A stretch of DNA of 64,000 nucleotides from Thiobius zoothamnicola (GTDB taxonomy: Bacteria; Pseudomonadota; Gammaproteobacteria; Chromatiales; Chromatiaceae). Below the pieces are notes generated by a model. That model saw only the letters and a list, made by a program, of their open reading frames with translations, ran no database searches and was not told where the DNA came from. Made by a program: the position numbers and the translations under genes. Location of the stretch: contig OY782758.1 in the NCBI GenBank assembly GCA_963678215.1, positions 1,674,001 to 1,738,000 of the forward strand. Direction: 5' to 3'. Below, in pieces: positions 22,774 through 31,506 of the stretch (position 1 is its first letter; each line of letters opens with the position of its first letter).

Positions 22774-23538
22774 ATGTACGAACTGATTGCACTCATCACG
22801 ATTTTTTTCCTACCACTATTCCCGTTCAGCATTCTGTTCAATGCCTTGTTTGAGCGCCTACCCGATATCCGGCTGCGCGGGTTGTTATTGCTGATCTGGC
22901 CGCAAATTGGCTTGGGTTTGCTGCACTTCACATCCGCAAATGTCAACCTGCCACTTGCTTGGGTCACGATCTGGGCCATGCTGACGGCAACGTTGTATGC
23001 ATTTCGTTTACTCGCCCTACGCGAGATGAACCGTTGGATCAGTCTGCTGGCGACATCATCCTGGGCGCTGTTATGGATTCCGGCATTGAATGGCGAAGAA
23101 ACGCTGACACTGCATTTATCTGCATTTTGGTTCAGCGCACCGCTCGTCCTGCTGGCATTACTGGCTATGGCACTGCAACAACGTTTTGGCGCGGCTTATA
23201 CCGGTTTGTATACCGGTTTGGCCACCTATCTGCCGCGTTTCTCTGGCATACTGATATTCACTGTATTAGCAGTAACCGCCACGCCCTTGTTTCCCGCCTT
23301 CTTCGTAATGCTAGGCATTTTGCTGCAATCTGAACCCATGATAGCGTTGGGGCTGGTTATTGTCTGGTTACTATGGAGCTGGGCTGGCGCGCGTCTGCTA
23401 CAAAGTTTGTTAGTTGGTCAACCGAATAACCCATCGGATGAAATCACCGATTTCAGTGCGCCGCTCACTTGGCGATACACCGTTTTGCTGACAGGTCTGG
23501 CAATCAGCGGCATGTATTTGACAGGAGTTTCTGCATGA
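22774..23538 (+). CDS. Uncharacterised membrane protein between dabB and dabA
   Basis: A 254-residue protein with about seven or eight hydrophobic segments (for example residues 4-24, 32-52, 56-75, 85-99, 106-131, 149-178, 183-202 and a last one at 233-250) and a short polar stretch NNPSDEITDFSAP before the final helix. I do not recognise a characterised family; weak similarity in layout to small NADH-dehydrogenase-like membrane subunits is possible. It starts 12 nt after dabB and overlaps dabA by ATGA, so stoichiometric production with DabA/DabB is likely. A third membrane subunit of the DAB complex is the natural hypothesis. Confidence 0.8.
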   Translation: MYELIALITIFFLPLFPFSILFNALFERLPDIRLRGLLLLIWPQIGLGLLHFTSANVNLPLAWVTIWAMLTATLYAFRLLALREMNRWISLLATSSWALLWIPALNGEETLTLHLSAFWFSAPLVLLALLAMALQQRFGAAYTGLYTGLATYLPRFSGILIFTVLAVTATPLFPAFFVMLGILLQSEPMIALGLVIVWLLWSWAGARLLQSLLVGQPNNPSDEITDFSAPLTWRYTVLLTGLAISGMYLTGVSA

Positions 23539-26500
23539 GCATTCCACTCGGTGCGCGGCTGAAAATCCGCGCCATGATTCACATGGCGGCTGAGCCGATT
23601 CCATTCTTCTGGCCCATGCGCACTTTCATTCATCACAACCCCCTGCATGGCCTGGAGCATTTGCCATTTCCTCAAGCTTTGACAGCCGGGGCCAAACTGT
23701 TTCATGGACGGGCCTATCTGCCACGTGAAACTTATCAAGGCTATTTAGCCGCCGACAAAATTGATCGGACATCCTTACAACAGGATATCGCGGCCTTTAA
23801 CGCCAAACACAACCGATCAATTCCTGGCATTGATTTGAATCAATGTCTAATGACCTTAATAACTCAAGTCAAACAACCGGTCAGCGCATCCCCCTATTTG
23901 GCGAATGCTGCCGACATACATGCGACCCTGCATGATTCAGCCTTATCATCCATTGAAGAGATCAACACTGACAGCTTGGCAGGACGATTGCGCGATCAAT
24001 TACTGAATGGCCGCCCCGTTTATGAAGTCGTGGACTTATTGTATGGCGCGCAGATTGGCGAAGAACTGGACGAGTTGGTCATCAAAAGCTGTCTGGATTT
24101 CTTTGATGAAGGTCAATCCGTATGGGAGATGCCGGAACGCGAAGCAGGTTTTTTCAACGCTTGGCGTAATGTGGCGAAACGCAACTTGCGCTTCTTTTTG
24201 CGCGGCCTGCGCATTCATCGCGTATTGGCTGAAGCCGACAAACCGGAAGACATCATTGCGCATGTGTTACATGAACTTGGCGTCCCTGAAGCACGGTGGA
24301 TGGATTATTTCACCCATGAATTATCGCGCCTGCACGGTTGGGCGGGTTTTATCCGCTGGCGCACCAGCGCGAAACATTATTATTGGAATGAACGTTATCC
24401 AGGCGATCTGATTGATTTTGTCGCCATTCGATTAACCTTGGCGCTGGCTTTACTGGATGAGCATGGCCATGGACGTATTCAACATTCGCTGTCCAACATT
24501 GAACAAGCGATTGATCAGTACACCAAAGCAACTTACCTGCGGCATGAATGGCACAGCGGCGATATTTTACCGGCGATGGCGCACACAATTGAGCAAGCCA
24601 TCGCTTCAGGCAAACCGAAACCTATTGAGCAAGCCTTCATTCAGTATGTCGAACTTAAACGAGTACACGAAGCTCGGGAACAAGCCACTCGGCTACAAAA
24701 ATTATTCCAGTCGATGGATGCCAAAGCTACCGCTAAAGCACTGACCGCTGATCAGGTCGGTCAATTACTGCAGATTCTGGCTGACTTTGAACAGCAAGAA
24801 GGCATGATCTGGTTACGCAGTCTGGAAGCCAAGGCAACTCATGATCTATTAAATGGCATCAACCTATTACCCCCCACACCACGCAAAAAGCGCCCATTCA
24901 CCCAGGCATTATTCTGTATTGACACCCGCTCAGAACGGATCCGCCGCCATCTTGAAGGAGCTGGCGACTACCAGACGTTCGGTATCGCCGGTTTCTTTGG
25001 CGTGCCAGTCAGTTTTATGGAATTGGGCAAAGGCAGTGAAACCCATCTATGCCCGGTGATTCTCACACCCAAAAACCTGGTACCTGAAATCAGTGCCGCC
25101 GGGCCACAGGACGATGCGGCGCTCACCGCGCTGGAAAAAGCGATGCACGAACTGAAGGAGTCGGTTCTGACACCATTCGTCACCGTCGAAGCCATCGGTT
25201 TATTGTTCGGCTTTGACATGGTTGGCAAAACCGTCGCGCCGCAGATCTACAATCGATTACGCAAGCATCTGCATCCCGATAAACCACCCACTCGCTTGTT
25301 AATCGATAAACTGAGCCGTGAACAGGCTGACTCCATCGTACGCGCGGTGCAACGCGCCGTAATCGGCAAGGCCGTTGAACAGGAATTTGGCTTGGCCCCG
25401 GAAGACATCACTGACCGCATGATCCGTGAACTGCGCGAAGCGGCGCTGGAGCACTTGCATGCGCCACTCAATTGCGCCGAGACACTGGGGTTGGATGATC
25501 AAGCACAGAAAAGCTTCATTGAACGCCTGCAAACCGCCTATCGCATCAACCGTTCTTTCGCTGAACAGCAAATGGAGCGCCTTGGACGCATCGGCTACAC
25601 CCTGGATGAACAAGTCAACTATGTCGGCCAAGCCCTACGCGCGATTGGTCTGGTCGAAGATTTTTCACGCTTCGTATTGCTGGTCGGACATGGTAGCACC
25701 TCAGAAAACAACCCATACGAATCCGCGCTGGATTGCGGCGCATGTGGCGGCAACCACGGTTTGGTCAGTGGGCGCGTGTTGGCAGAAATGGCGAACAAAC
25801 CACAAGTGCGCCGACGCCTGCAGGAACAAGGCATCGACATTCCGGACGATACTTGGTTTATTCCAGCGATGCATGACACCACGACGGATGAAATCCGTCT
25901 GCATGACCTGGATCTGCTACCACCATCCCACTTGGTCTACTTGGATCGTCTGCGCAATGGCCTGACCGCCGCCACACGTTTATGCGCGCAAGAACGCGCA
26001 CCCAGCCTGGATATTCAACCAAATCCGCGCAAACCCGCGATGGCTTCACGTTTCGCCCAACGCAACTCCATGGACTGGTCACAAGTACGGCCCGAATGGG
26101 GCTTATCGCGCAACCTGTATTTCATCATTGGCCGCCGCAATCTGACTCAAAAACTGGTGCTGGATGGTCGCGCCTTCCTGCATTCGTACGATTATCAGGT
26201 GGACCCGAAACAGCGCCTGTTAGATACCATACTCACTGGCCCACTCGTAGTTGGACAATGGATCAATATGGAGCATTATTTCTCCGCCGTGGATAATGAC
26301 CGCTTCGGCAGCGGCAGCAAGGTCAACCATAATGTGGCCGGACGGTTTGGCGTCATGACCGGCAACCTGAGCGATTTACGTACTGGCCTCCCAGCACAGA
26401 CCGTGTTGAAGGATGGTGAGCCGTACCATGAACCGATGCGCCTGATTACCTTGATCGAAGCACCCTTCCAACATGCATTAGAAGCCATTGAAGGCGTGGC

Positions 26501-26612
26501 GACAGTGAAAAATCTGGTGCAAAACGCCTGGATACGTTTGGTGATTGTTGACCCTGAAACCCATCAAGCCTCTTTGTATGAAGATGGAGAATGGCAGGTC
26601 GAGTCACTATAG
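23535..26612 (+). CDS. dabA: DabA, zinc subunit of the DAB inorganic-carbon accumulator (DUF2309)
   Basis: A 1025-residue protein of the family formerly called DUF2309, with a distant beta-carbonic-anhydrase-like site. The four zinc-site residues are visible: Cys461 and Asp463 in LFCIDTRSERIRRHLEG, His719 in VGHGSTSENNPYESALDCGACGGNHG and Cys734, with the same 2- and 15-residue spacings as C351/D353 and H524/C539 of Halothiobacillus DabA2. Early residues HMAAEPIPFFWPMRTFIHHNPLHGLEHLPF are typical. It is about 200 residues longer than DabA2. Start ATG 23535 with AGGAG is used rather than an in-frame upstream codon. It converts CO2 to bicarbonate at the cytoplasmic membrane together with DabB. 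Confidence 0.95.
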   Translation: MSIPLGARLKIRAMIHMAAEPIPFFWPMRTFIHHNPLHGLEHLPFPQALTAGAKLFHGRAYLPRETYQGYLAADKIDRTSLQQDIAAFNAKHNRSIPGIDLNQCLMTLITQVKQPVSASPYLANAADIHATLHDSALSSIEEINTDSLAGRLRDQLLNGRPVYEVVDLLYGAQIGEELDELVIKSCLDFFDEGQSVWEMPEREAGFFNAWRNVAKRNLRFFLRGLRIHRVLAEADKPEDIIAHVLHELGVPEARWMDYFTHELSRLHGWAGFIRWRTSAKHYYWNERYPGDLIDFVAIRLTLALALLDEHGHGRIQHSLSNIEQAIDQYTKATYLRHEWHSGDILPAMAHTIEQAIASGKPKPIEQAFIQYVELKRVHEAREQATRLQKLFQSMDAKATAKALTADQVGQLLQILADFEQQEGMIWLRSLEAKATHDLLNGINLLPPTPRKKRPFTQALFCIDTRSERIRRHLEGAGDYQTFGIAGFFGVPVSFMELGKGSETHLCPVILTPKNLVPEISAAGPQDDAALTALEKAMHELKESVLTPFVTVEAIGLLFGFDMVGKTVAPQIYNRLRKHLHPDKPPTRLLIDKLSREQADSIVRAVQRAVIGKAVEQEFGLAPEDITDRMIRELREAALEHLHAPLNCAETLGLDDQAQKSFIERLQTAYRINRSFAEQQMERLGRIGYTLDEQVNYVGQALRAIGLVEDFSRFVLLVGHGSTSENNPYESALDCGACGGNHGLVSGRVLAEMANKPQVRRRLQEQGIDIPDDTWFIPAMHDTTTDEIRLHDLDLLPPSHLVYLDRLRNGLTAATRLCAQERAPSLDIQPNPRKPAMASRFAQRNSMDWSQVRPEWGLSRNLYFIIGRRNLTQKLVLDGRAFLHSYDYQVDPKQRLLDTILTGPLVVGQWINMEHYFSAVDNDRFGSGSKVNHNVAGRFGVMTGNLSDLRTGLPAQTVLKDGEPYHEPMRLITLIEAPFQHALEAIEGVATVKNLVQNAWIRLVIVDPETHQASLYEDGEWQVESL

Positions 26613-26815
26613 TGAATAAAGGACATATGCAAACAAAAGCTTTAGTGATTTTTTCTTGAGCATTAGGACATTATGCCCTACGATTTGGTTGCGGTTGGAA
26701 ACAACGTAAGTTGGTGGGCTGCCTTGTTGCGGTACGCTGGGGAATCTCTCTTTCCGCCGCCTACCCTCATTTTTTCTCCCTCTGGATTTCAATCTTACTG
26801 ATGTCAGGGAAATCA

Positions 26816-27508
26816 ATGTACCTATTATATGCCGATGAATCCGGTACACCAGGTGGATCAGATCAAGAGCACTTTGTGCTTGCTGGCATCACCGTTTTTG
26901 AGCGTAAATCGCATTGGTTATCAGAAGAACTAAACGCCATTGCTACTAAGTTTTGCGCTCAAGATCCAAATTCCATTGAACTACATGGAGCACCCATGCT
27001 CGCTGGAAGGAAAATATGGCGACAATTCAAAAAAGCGGATCGCTTGCAAGCTATCAAGGATGCCTTGAGTTTGATTGATGGGCGGCATTACAGAGTTATT
27101 GCTTCCGTCATAAAAAAAGATGTTATTTCTCCAGAGGAACCCGTTCGTTACGCCTTTCAACAGCTTATTTCCAGATTCGACCATTTTCTGGCCCGACAGT
27201 ATCGAGACTACGATAACAAACAAAGAGGGTTGGTCCTTTTTGACAAAAGCAGTAAAGAGGCCCCCATTCAATCTATGGCTACTGAATTCAAACGCGATGG
27301 CCACGAATGGGGGAAACTCAGAAATATGGCAGAAATTCCCGCTTTTATTGATTCGAAAGCAACTCGTTTGATTCAGTTAGCTGACCTCGTGGCCTATGCT
27401 TTATTTCGTCACTATGAAAAGCAAGATTCCCAATTTTACGACATCATAAAAAAGAAATTTGATTCTCACGGCGGCGTTCGACATGGCCTGCATACTGCGA
27501 CGATATAA
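26816..27508 (+). CDS. DUF3800 domain protein
   Basis: A 230-residue protein with the DUF3800 signature MYLLYADESGTPG at its N-terminus, HFVLAGITVFE, a mid-region RVIASVIKKD, LVLFDKSS, and the C-terminal LIQLADLVAYALFRHYEK. The fold is believed RNase H-like with acidic catalytic residues (Asp7, and Asp in LFDKS and QLADL). Functions are mostly unknown; members occur near mobile elements and in defence islands. The start is ATG 26816, preceded by AGGGAA; another ATG lies five codons upstream. It is placed 204 nt after dabA and its stop is directly next to the IS5-type target duplication, so it is likely foreign to the dab locus. Confidence 0.85.
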   Translation: MYLLYADESGTPGGSDQEHFVLAGITVFERKSHWLSEELNAIATKFCAQDPNSIELHGAPMLAGRKIWRQFKKADRLQAIKDALSLIDGRHYRVIASVIKKDVISPEEPVRYAFQQLISRFDHFLARQYRDYDNKQRGLVLFDKSSKEAPIQSMATEFKRDGHEWGKLRNMAEIPAFIDSKATRLIQLADLVAYALFRHYEKQDSQFYDIIKKKFDSHGGVRHGLHTATI

Positions 27509-27513
27509 AATCT

Positions 27514-28725
27514 GAGACCTTTGCACGAGAGCTTACCAGATCAAAGAAAAAGCTGGATAATCCTAGATACCGAAATGTCTCAAAGATAGCAACAGATGGC
27601 CTGGAAAAACCTCAAACAAAAAAGCTTGGCAGATGCTGCCATTGTAGAACATGTAGCGTTACAAGAGCTTGACTCCCTCAATGGGATGATTGACGGGTTA
27701 GCCATTGAAGCCCTGCTTGGTGGTATCCATGCCAAGGCCCGTGGCGAAAAGGCCTGGCCGCCTTTAATGATGTTCAAAGCCTTATTACTGCAAAGCGGGT
27801 ATGGGCTGAGCGATCCTGCCCTGGAGAAGCAGCTTGTGCGGGATTTGCTGTTCCGCCGCTTTATCGAACTGGATTTATCCGAAGCCGTTCCAGACCACAG
27901 TACCTTCTGGCGTTTCCGCCAAAAGCTGGAGCAGCAAGACCTGCTGGGTAAACTACTGGAGTCGGTGAACCAACAACTGTCAAGTCTTGGGCTTTACATC
28001 AAACATGGCGAGGTCAGTATTGTGGATGCCAGTGTGATAGAGGCAAAGCAATGCCGTCCGAACAAGGACAAGCAAGGCGAACCCACCCAGGACTCAGAGG
28101 CTGCCTGGAATGTCAAAAACGGTTCAGATGGCAAACGCAAAAGCCCCTATGGTTACAAGGCGCATAGGAATGTGGATGAGGACGGGTTTATCAAGGCCGT
28201 GGGTTTTACGGCGGGCAATGTCCACGACAGCCAATGCTTCACGGAATTACTGGGCGGGGATGAGTCAGCGGTCTATGCCGACAGTGCCTACGCCAGCGAA
28301 GGGCATGATACTTGGTTGGCAAAACGGCGGGTTGGGAACCGCATCCTCAAGCGCGCTTACCGGAACCGGCCATTGACAAAAGCCGAGCGTGAATTTAACC
28401 GTACGCACGCGGGTGTGCGTAGCACGGTGGAGCGGGTGTTTGGTGTCTTAAAGCAACATTATGGTATGGGCAAAGCGCGTTACCTGGGCTTGGCACGTAA
28501 CCGTACCCGGGTTATGTTGATGGGTATCGCCTACAATTTAAAACGCGGTTGTTCAATCCAGCAGGCAAATTGTGCCTAATGGATGGGAAAACAGCAAAAA
28601 ATGGCCGAAATGGCTTGTTTTTGGCGAGGGTTGACGCAGATTTTTGAACGATAAGGCAGAGTGAAACGATTTTTTGACCATAGGGTCAACGCAGGAAAAA
28701 CATTTAGCTATCGCGCAAAGGTCTC
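27514..28725 (+). mobile_element. IS5-family insertion sequence, copy 1
   Basis: Element of 1212 bp bounded by imperfect inverted repeats GAGACCTTTGCACGAGAGCT and GAGACCTTTGCGCGATAGCT and flanked by a 5-bp direct repeat AATCT (27509-27513 and 28726-28730). It carries one transposase gene on plus. It separates dabA and the DUF3800 gene from the PII-like gene. A second copy with its own duplication is at 58036-59244. Confidence 0.93.
27596..28579 (+). CDS. IS5-family transposase, copy 1
   Basis: A 327-residue DDE transposase: N-terminal DUF772-type domain (WPPLMMFKALLLQSGYGLSD, about 54-73; DHSTFWRFRQKL), then VDASVIEA with the first catalytic Asp near 145, GYKAHRNVDEDGFI, VYADSAYAS with the second Asp near 224, and THAGVRSTVERVFGVLKQHYG with the catalytic Glu near 288. 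Length and motifs are those of intact IS5-group transposases, so the element may be active. The segment after YADSAYAS (about residues 231-262) differs from copy 2, while the rest is nearly identical. Confidence 0.95.
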   Translation: MAWKNLKQKSLADAAIVEHVALQELDSLNGMIDGLAIEALLGGIHAKARGEKAWPPLMMFKALLLQSGYGLSDPALEKQLVRDLLFRRFIELDLSEAVPDHSTFWRFRQKLEQQDLLGKLLESVNQQLSSLGLYIKHGEVSIVDASVIEAKQCRPNKDKQGEPTQDSEAAWNVKNGSDGKRKSPYGYKAHRNVDEDGFIKAVGFTAGNVHDSQCFTELLGGDESAVYADSAYASEGHDTWLAKRRVGNRILKRAYRNRPLTKAEREFNRTHAGVRSTVERVFGVLKQHYGMGKARYLGLARNRTRVMLMGIAYNLKRGCSIQQANCA

Positions 28726-28759
28726 AATCTGGCTAAGTATTTAAAAGAAACCACACACG

Positions 28760-29086
28760 ATGAACAACATCAAACTGAATCCCCTCAAAAAACTGGAAAT
28801 CATCCTGAAAGGCGAACAATTGGATTTCGCCACTGACCTGCTGGATAACGCCGGGGTCAAAGGCTACACCATTATCAATAACCTATCGGGCAAAGGCAGC
28901 CATGGTTTTCATGAAGGCCATCTGATGTTCAACGAGGATGACGTGCTGACCATGTTGATTGCCGCTGTACCGGAGGAATTGGTCGAGCCGATTCTGGAGG
29001 GTTTTGAACCTTTCTTCAACCGACATTCCGGCGTTATATTCGTATCGGATATTCAGGTAACCCGGTTAGTCAAATTCAAAAATTAG
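28760..29086 (+). CDS. PII-like signalling protein associated with the dab locus
   Basis: A 108-residue protein of the PII superfamily: LKKLEIILKGEQLDFATDLLDNAGVKGYTIINNLSGKG at the start, a short T-loop-like region HGFHEGHLMFNEDD, then VLTMLIAAVPEELVEPILEGFEPFF and a final strand pair. The canonical T-loop tyrosine for uridylylation is not present, so it is not GlnB/GlnK. PII-like genes are often next to dabA/dabB or bicarbonate transporters and are thought to sense adenine nucleotides or bicarbonate. Here an IS5-type element and a DUF3800 gene now lie between it and dabA. Confidence 0.82.
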   Translation: MNNIKLNPLKKLEIILKGEQLDFATDLLDNAGVKGYTIINNLSGKGSHGFHEGHLMFNEDDVLTMLIAAVPEELVEPILEGFEPFFNRHSGVIFVSDIQVTRLVKFKN

Positions 29087-29267
29087 TCGATCCGAAGCGG
29101 ATTCAAGAATTAGCTGCCCTAAGGTGATGGCAATCACACTTCAATTATTTATTCAGCATCCAGAACCTCTTCTAATGCCCTTGTAGTATGATGCTTTATC
29201 GTTATGGCTTGATCAGGCAATTTACAACAAGTCATGAGCTTCTTGATTAACCTCAGTATGTAAATTT

Positions 29268-30149
29268 ATGGCGAAGAAACGTGGTCTTGGACGCGGTCTG
29301 GACGCATTGTTAAGTGGCGGCGCACAAATAGATGCACTGGCTGACGCTGATAGCACACCTGCTCCAGACGTAAGCGACCATCTGTCAGTCGATAAAATTC
29401 AACGTGGCCGATATCAACCTCGGCGTCACTTCGACGAAGAAAAGTTGCGCGAATTAGCCGATTCAATCAGCGCACAAGGCATGGTGCAACCCATCGTGGT
29501 ACGCCCGCAAGTCGGCGATCAGTATGAAATCATTGCTGGCGAGCGCCGTTGGCGCGCCGCGCAAATGGCGGGTTTGAGCGAGGTGCCTGTCATCATCAAG
29601 GAAGTCGATGACCAATCCGCCATGGCCATGGCGCTGATTGAAAACATTCAACGGGATGATCTCAATCCATTGGAAGAAGCAACAGCCATGCACCGGCTGC
29701 TAAAAGAGTTTAATCTGACTCATCAACAAGTGGCTGATGCCGTGGGCAAATCACGCACTACCGTCACTAACCTGATCCGTTTGCTGGATCTTCAATCTGA
29801 TGTGCGGGAAATGATTGAATCCAAACAGATTGAGATGGGACATGCGCGCGCATTATTAGGATTGAAAAGTCACGTCCAAAGTCAGGCGGCTGAAAAAGTC
29901 GTGCGCAAAAATTTAACGGTGCGCGCAACCGAAGCGCTGGTACGCGAATTGAACCAGTCAGCACAAGAAAAACCTGCACAAGCCGCTGATCAACAGGAGG
30001 ACCCGGATGTCCGGCGCTTGCTACATGAATTAACAGATAAGCTGGGAGCAAAAGTGGTACTGCAGCAAGGTAATGCCGGCAAAGGCAAATTGGTCATCAA
30101 CTACAATAACCATGAAGAATTGCAAGGCATTCTGGCGCACATCAAATAG
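29268..30149 (+). CDS. parB: Chromosome-partitioning protein ParB
   Basis: A 293-residue CTP-dependent DNA clamp that loads at parS and spreads to organise the origin. KKRGLGRGLDALLSG opens the protein; the N-terminal domain has the CTP-binding motifs YQPRRHFDEEKLRELADSI and IAGERRWRAAQMAGL (ERR near 89-91), and the helix-turn-helix is HQQVADAVGKSRTTVTNLIRLL (about 145-166). The C-terminal dimer domain follows a polar linker. Two parS palindromes lie at 43716 and 44328. parA, normally directly upstream, is absent; a PII-like gene and IS sit there instead. Confidence 0.95.
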   Translation: MAKKRGLGRGLDALLSGGAQIDALADADSTPAPDVSDHLSVDKIQRGRYQPRRHFDEEKLRELADSISAQGMVQPIVVRPQVGDQYEIIAGERRWRAAQMAGLSEVPVIIKEVDDQSAMAMALIENIQRDDLNPLEEATAMHRLLKEFNLTHQQVADAVGKSRTTVTNLIRLLDLQSDVREMIESKQIEMGHARALLGLKSHVQSQAAEKVVRKNLTVRATEALVRELNQSAQEKPAQAADQQEDPDVRRLLHELTDKLGAKVVLQQGNAGKGKLVINYNNHEELQGILAHIK

Positions 30150-30205
30150 TTGAAACCGTCAGTTATTTGAACAAGCTTTATCCAACCTGTGATTGTTGTC
30201 CCAGC

Positions 30206-30877
30206 CTATAATCCCAACAAAGCCCGTTGCATGCCGTGAATAATCGGCCAGATTAAAGGCATCAAAATACCGCTGAACAATAAAACCAGCAGAATCATCA
30301 ATCCCCAAGGTTCCAACTTAGCGTACCCTCTGGATAAGTTGAGCGGCAGAATCGACGCCACCACCCGTCCGCCATCTAATGGCAGAAGCGGCAATAAATT
30401 GATGACCAGTAATACCGCATTGATCAAAACACCGAAGGCAGCTGTATAAAGCAAAAATTGCGCCGCCATTGGCATGGAATGAACCAATGCTTGTCCCAAC
30501 GCAAAGAGTCCAGCCCAAATCAAAGCCATCAGTAGATTGGCGCCTGGTCCTGCCAAGGCGACCAACGCCATATCCCGTTTTGGTCGATGCAGGCGATTGA
30601 CATTAACCGGTAAAGGCTTGGCATAGCCGAACAGGAAACCAGCACCGCCGAATATCATTGACAACGCATACAGACTAAACGGCAATAGTAAAGTGCCAAC
30701 CAGATCAATATGCGGTATCGGATTGAGCGTAATCCGACCCAAAGAACGTGCAGTGTCGTCTCCCAATTTATCCGCCACCCAACCATGCGCCGCTTCGTGT
30801 ACAGTGACGGCGAATACCAAAGGCAACACCATAACCACCAACTGTTGCATCACACTGAGCGTCTGCATCTTTTTCAA
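30206..30877 (-). CDS. Site-2 protease family (M50) membrane protein
   Basis: A 223-residue membrane metalloprotease homolog. Zinc motif HEAAH at residues 27-31 lies in the first membrane helix; the third ligand region is LINLLPLLPLDGGRVV near residues 157-172. Five to six hydrophobic segments are seen. It resembles the short cytoplasmic-facing M50 proteins often found next to yciO and scpA in proteobacteria; substrate unknown. Its start overlaps the yciO stop by 4 nt, so both are co-translated. Confidence 0.9.
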   Translation of the reverse strand: MKKMQTLSVMQQLVVMVLPLVFAVTVHEAAHGWVADKLGDDTARSLGRITLNPIPHIDLVGTLLLPFSLYALSMIFGGAGFLFGYAKPLPVNVNRLHRPKRDMALVALAGPGANLLMALIWAGLFALGQALVHSMPMAAQFLLYTAAFGVLINAVLLVINLLPLLPLDGGRVVASILPLNLSRGYAKLEPWGLMILLVLLFSGILMPLIWPIIHGMQRALLGL

Positions 30878-31500
30878 TCAGTCTCAAAAAGCGCGACATC
30901 ACCTTTACCAGCGCGAATGATTTGCGGTTCGTCATCCACAAAAGCGACAACACTGGTGAGTTCATAGCCACAGTAGCCACCATCAATAATCAGATCAATC
31001 TGATGCGATAGCGTATCTTGCATATCGTATGGATCCATCATTGGCATATCATCGCCAGGTAGAATCAGTGTACTGCTCATTAAGGGTTCATTCAGCGTAT
31101 CGCATAAGGCGCGCGCAATGGCATTATCAGGAATACGAATGCCAATGGTCTTGCGTTTAGCATGCATCAAACGTTTGGGCACTTCCTTGGTGGCGGGCAG
31201 AATAAATGTGTAAGGGCCTGGCGTGAGATGACGAACCCAGCGATGCGCCTGATTGCCCATTTTGGTGTAAATTGAAAGTTCGGATAAATCACGCCCTACC
31301 AGAGTGAAATTATGTTTATTGTCCAAACGGCGAATTTCCCGGATGCGCTCCATCGCAGATTTGTCGCCGATATGACAACCCAACGCATAACACGAGTCCG
31401 TTGGGTAAATAATCACACCGCCTTCACGCACCTGCTTAACCGCCCGATCAATAAGCCGTTGCTGGGGATTGTCCGGGTGAATGCGAAGAAATTGCGCCAT
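30874..31500 (-). CDS. yciO: YciO, Sua5/YrdC-family protein
   Basis: A 208-residue YrdC-fold protein. RLIDRAVKQVREGGVIIYPTDSCYALGC, RIREIRRLDNKHNFTLVGRDLSELS and TPGPYTFILPATKEVPKRLMHAKRKTIGIRIPD are the conserved nucleotide-binding blocks. YciO is related to the TsaC enzyme that makes threonylcarbamoyl-AMP for tRNA t6A, but its own activity is weak and role uncertain; the sequence NKHNFTLVGRDLSELS favours YciO over TsaC. It is 6 nt from rnm and overlaps the M50 gene, the usual yciV-yciO arrangement. Confidence 0.92.
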   Translation of the reverse strand: MAQFLRIHPDNPQQRLIDRAVKQVREGGVIIYPTDSCYALGCHIGDKSAMERIREIRRLDNKHNFTLVGRDLSELSIYTKMGNQAHRWVRHLTPGPYTFILPATKEVPKRLMHAKRKTIGIRIPDNAIARALCDTLNEPLMSSTLILPGDDMPMMDPYDMQDTLSHQIDLIIDGGYCGYELTSVVAFVDDEPQIIRAGKGDVALFETD

Positions 31501-31506
31501 CAGGGA

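Noticed and set aside
23721..23736. parS-like CACGTGAAAC within dabA
   Set aside because: Four of sixteen positions deviate from the consensus and it is far from the origin block; chance is likely.
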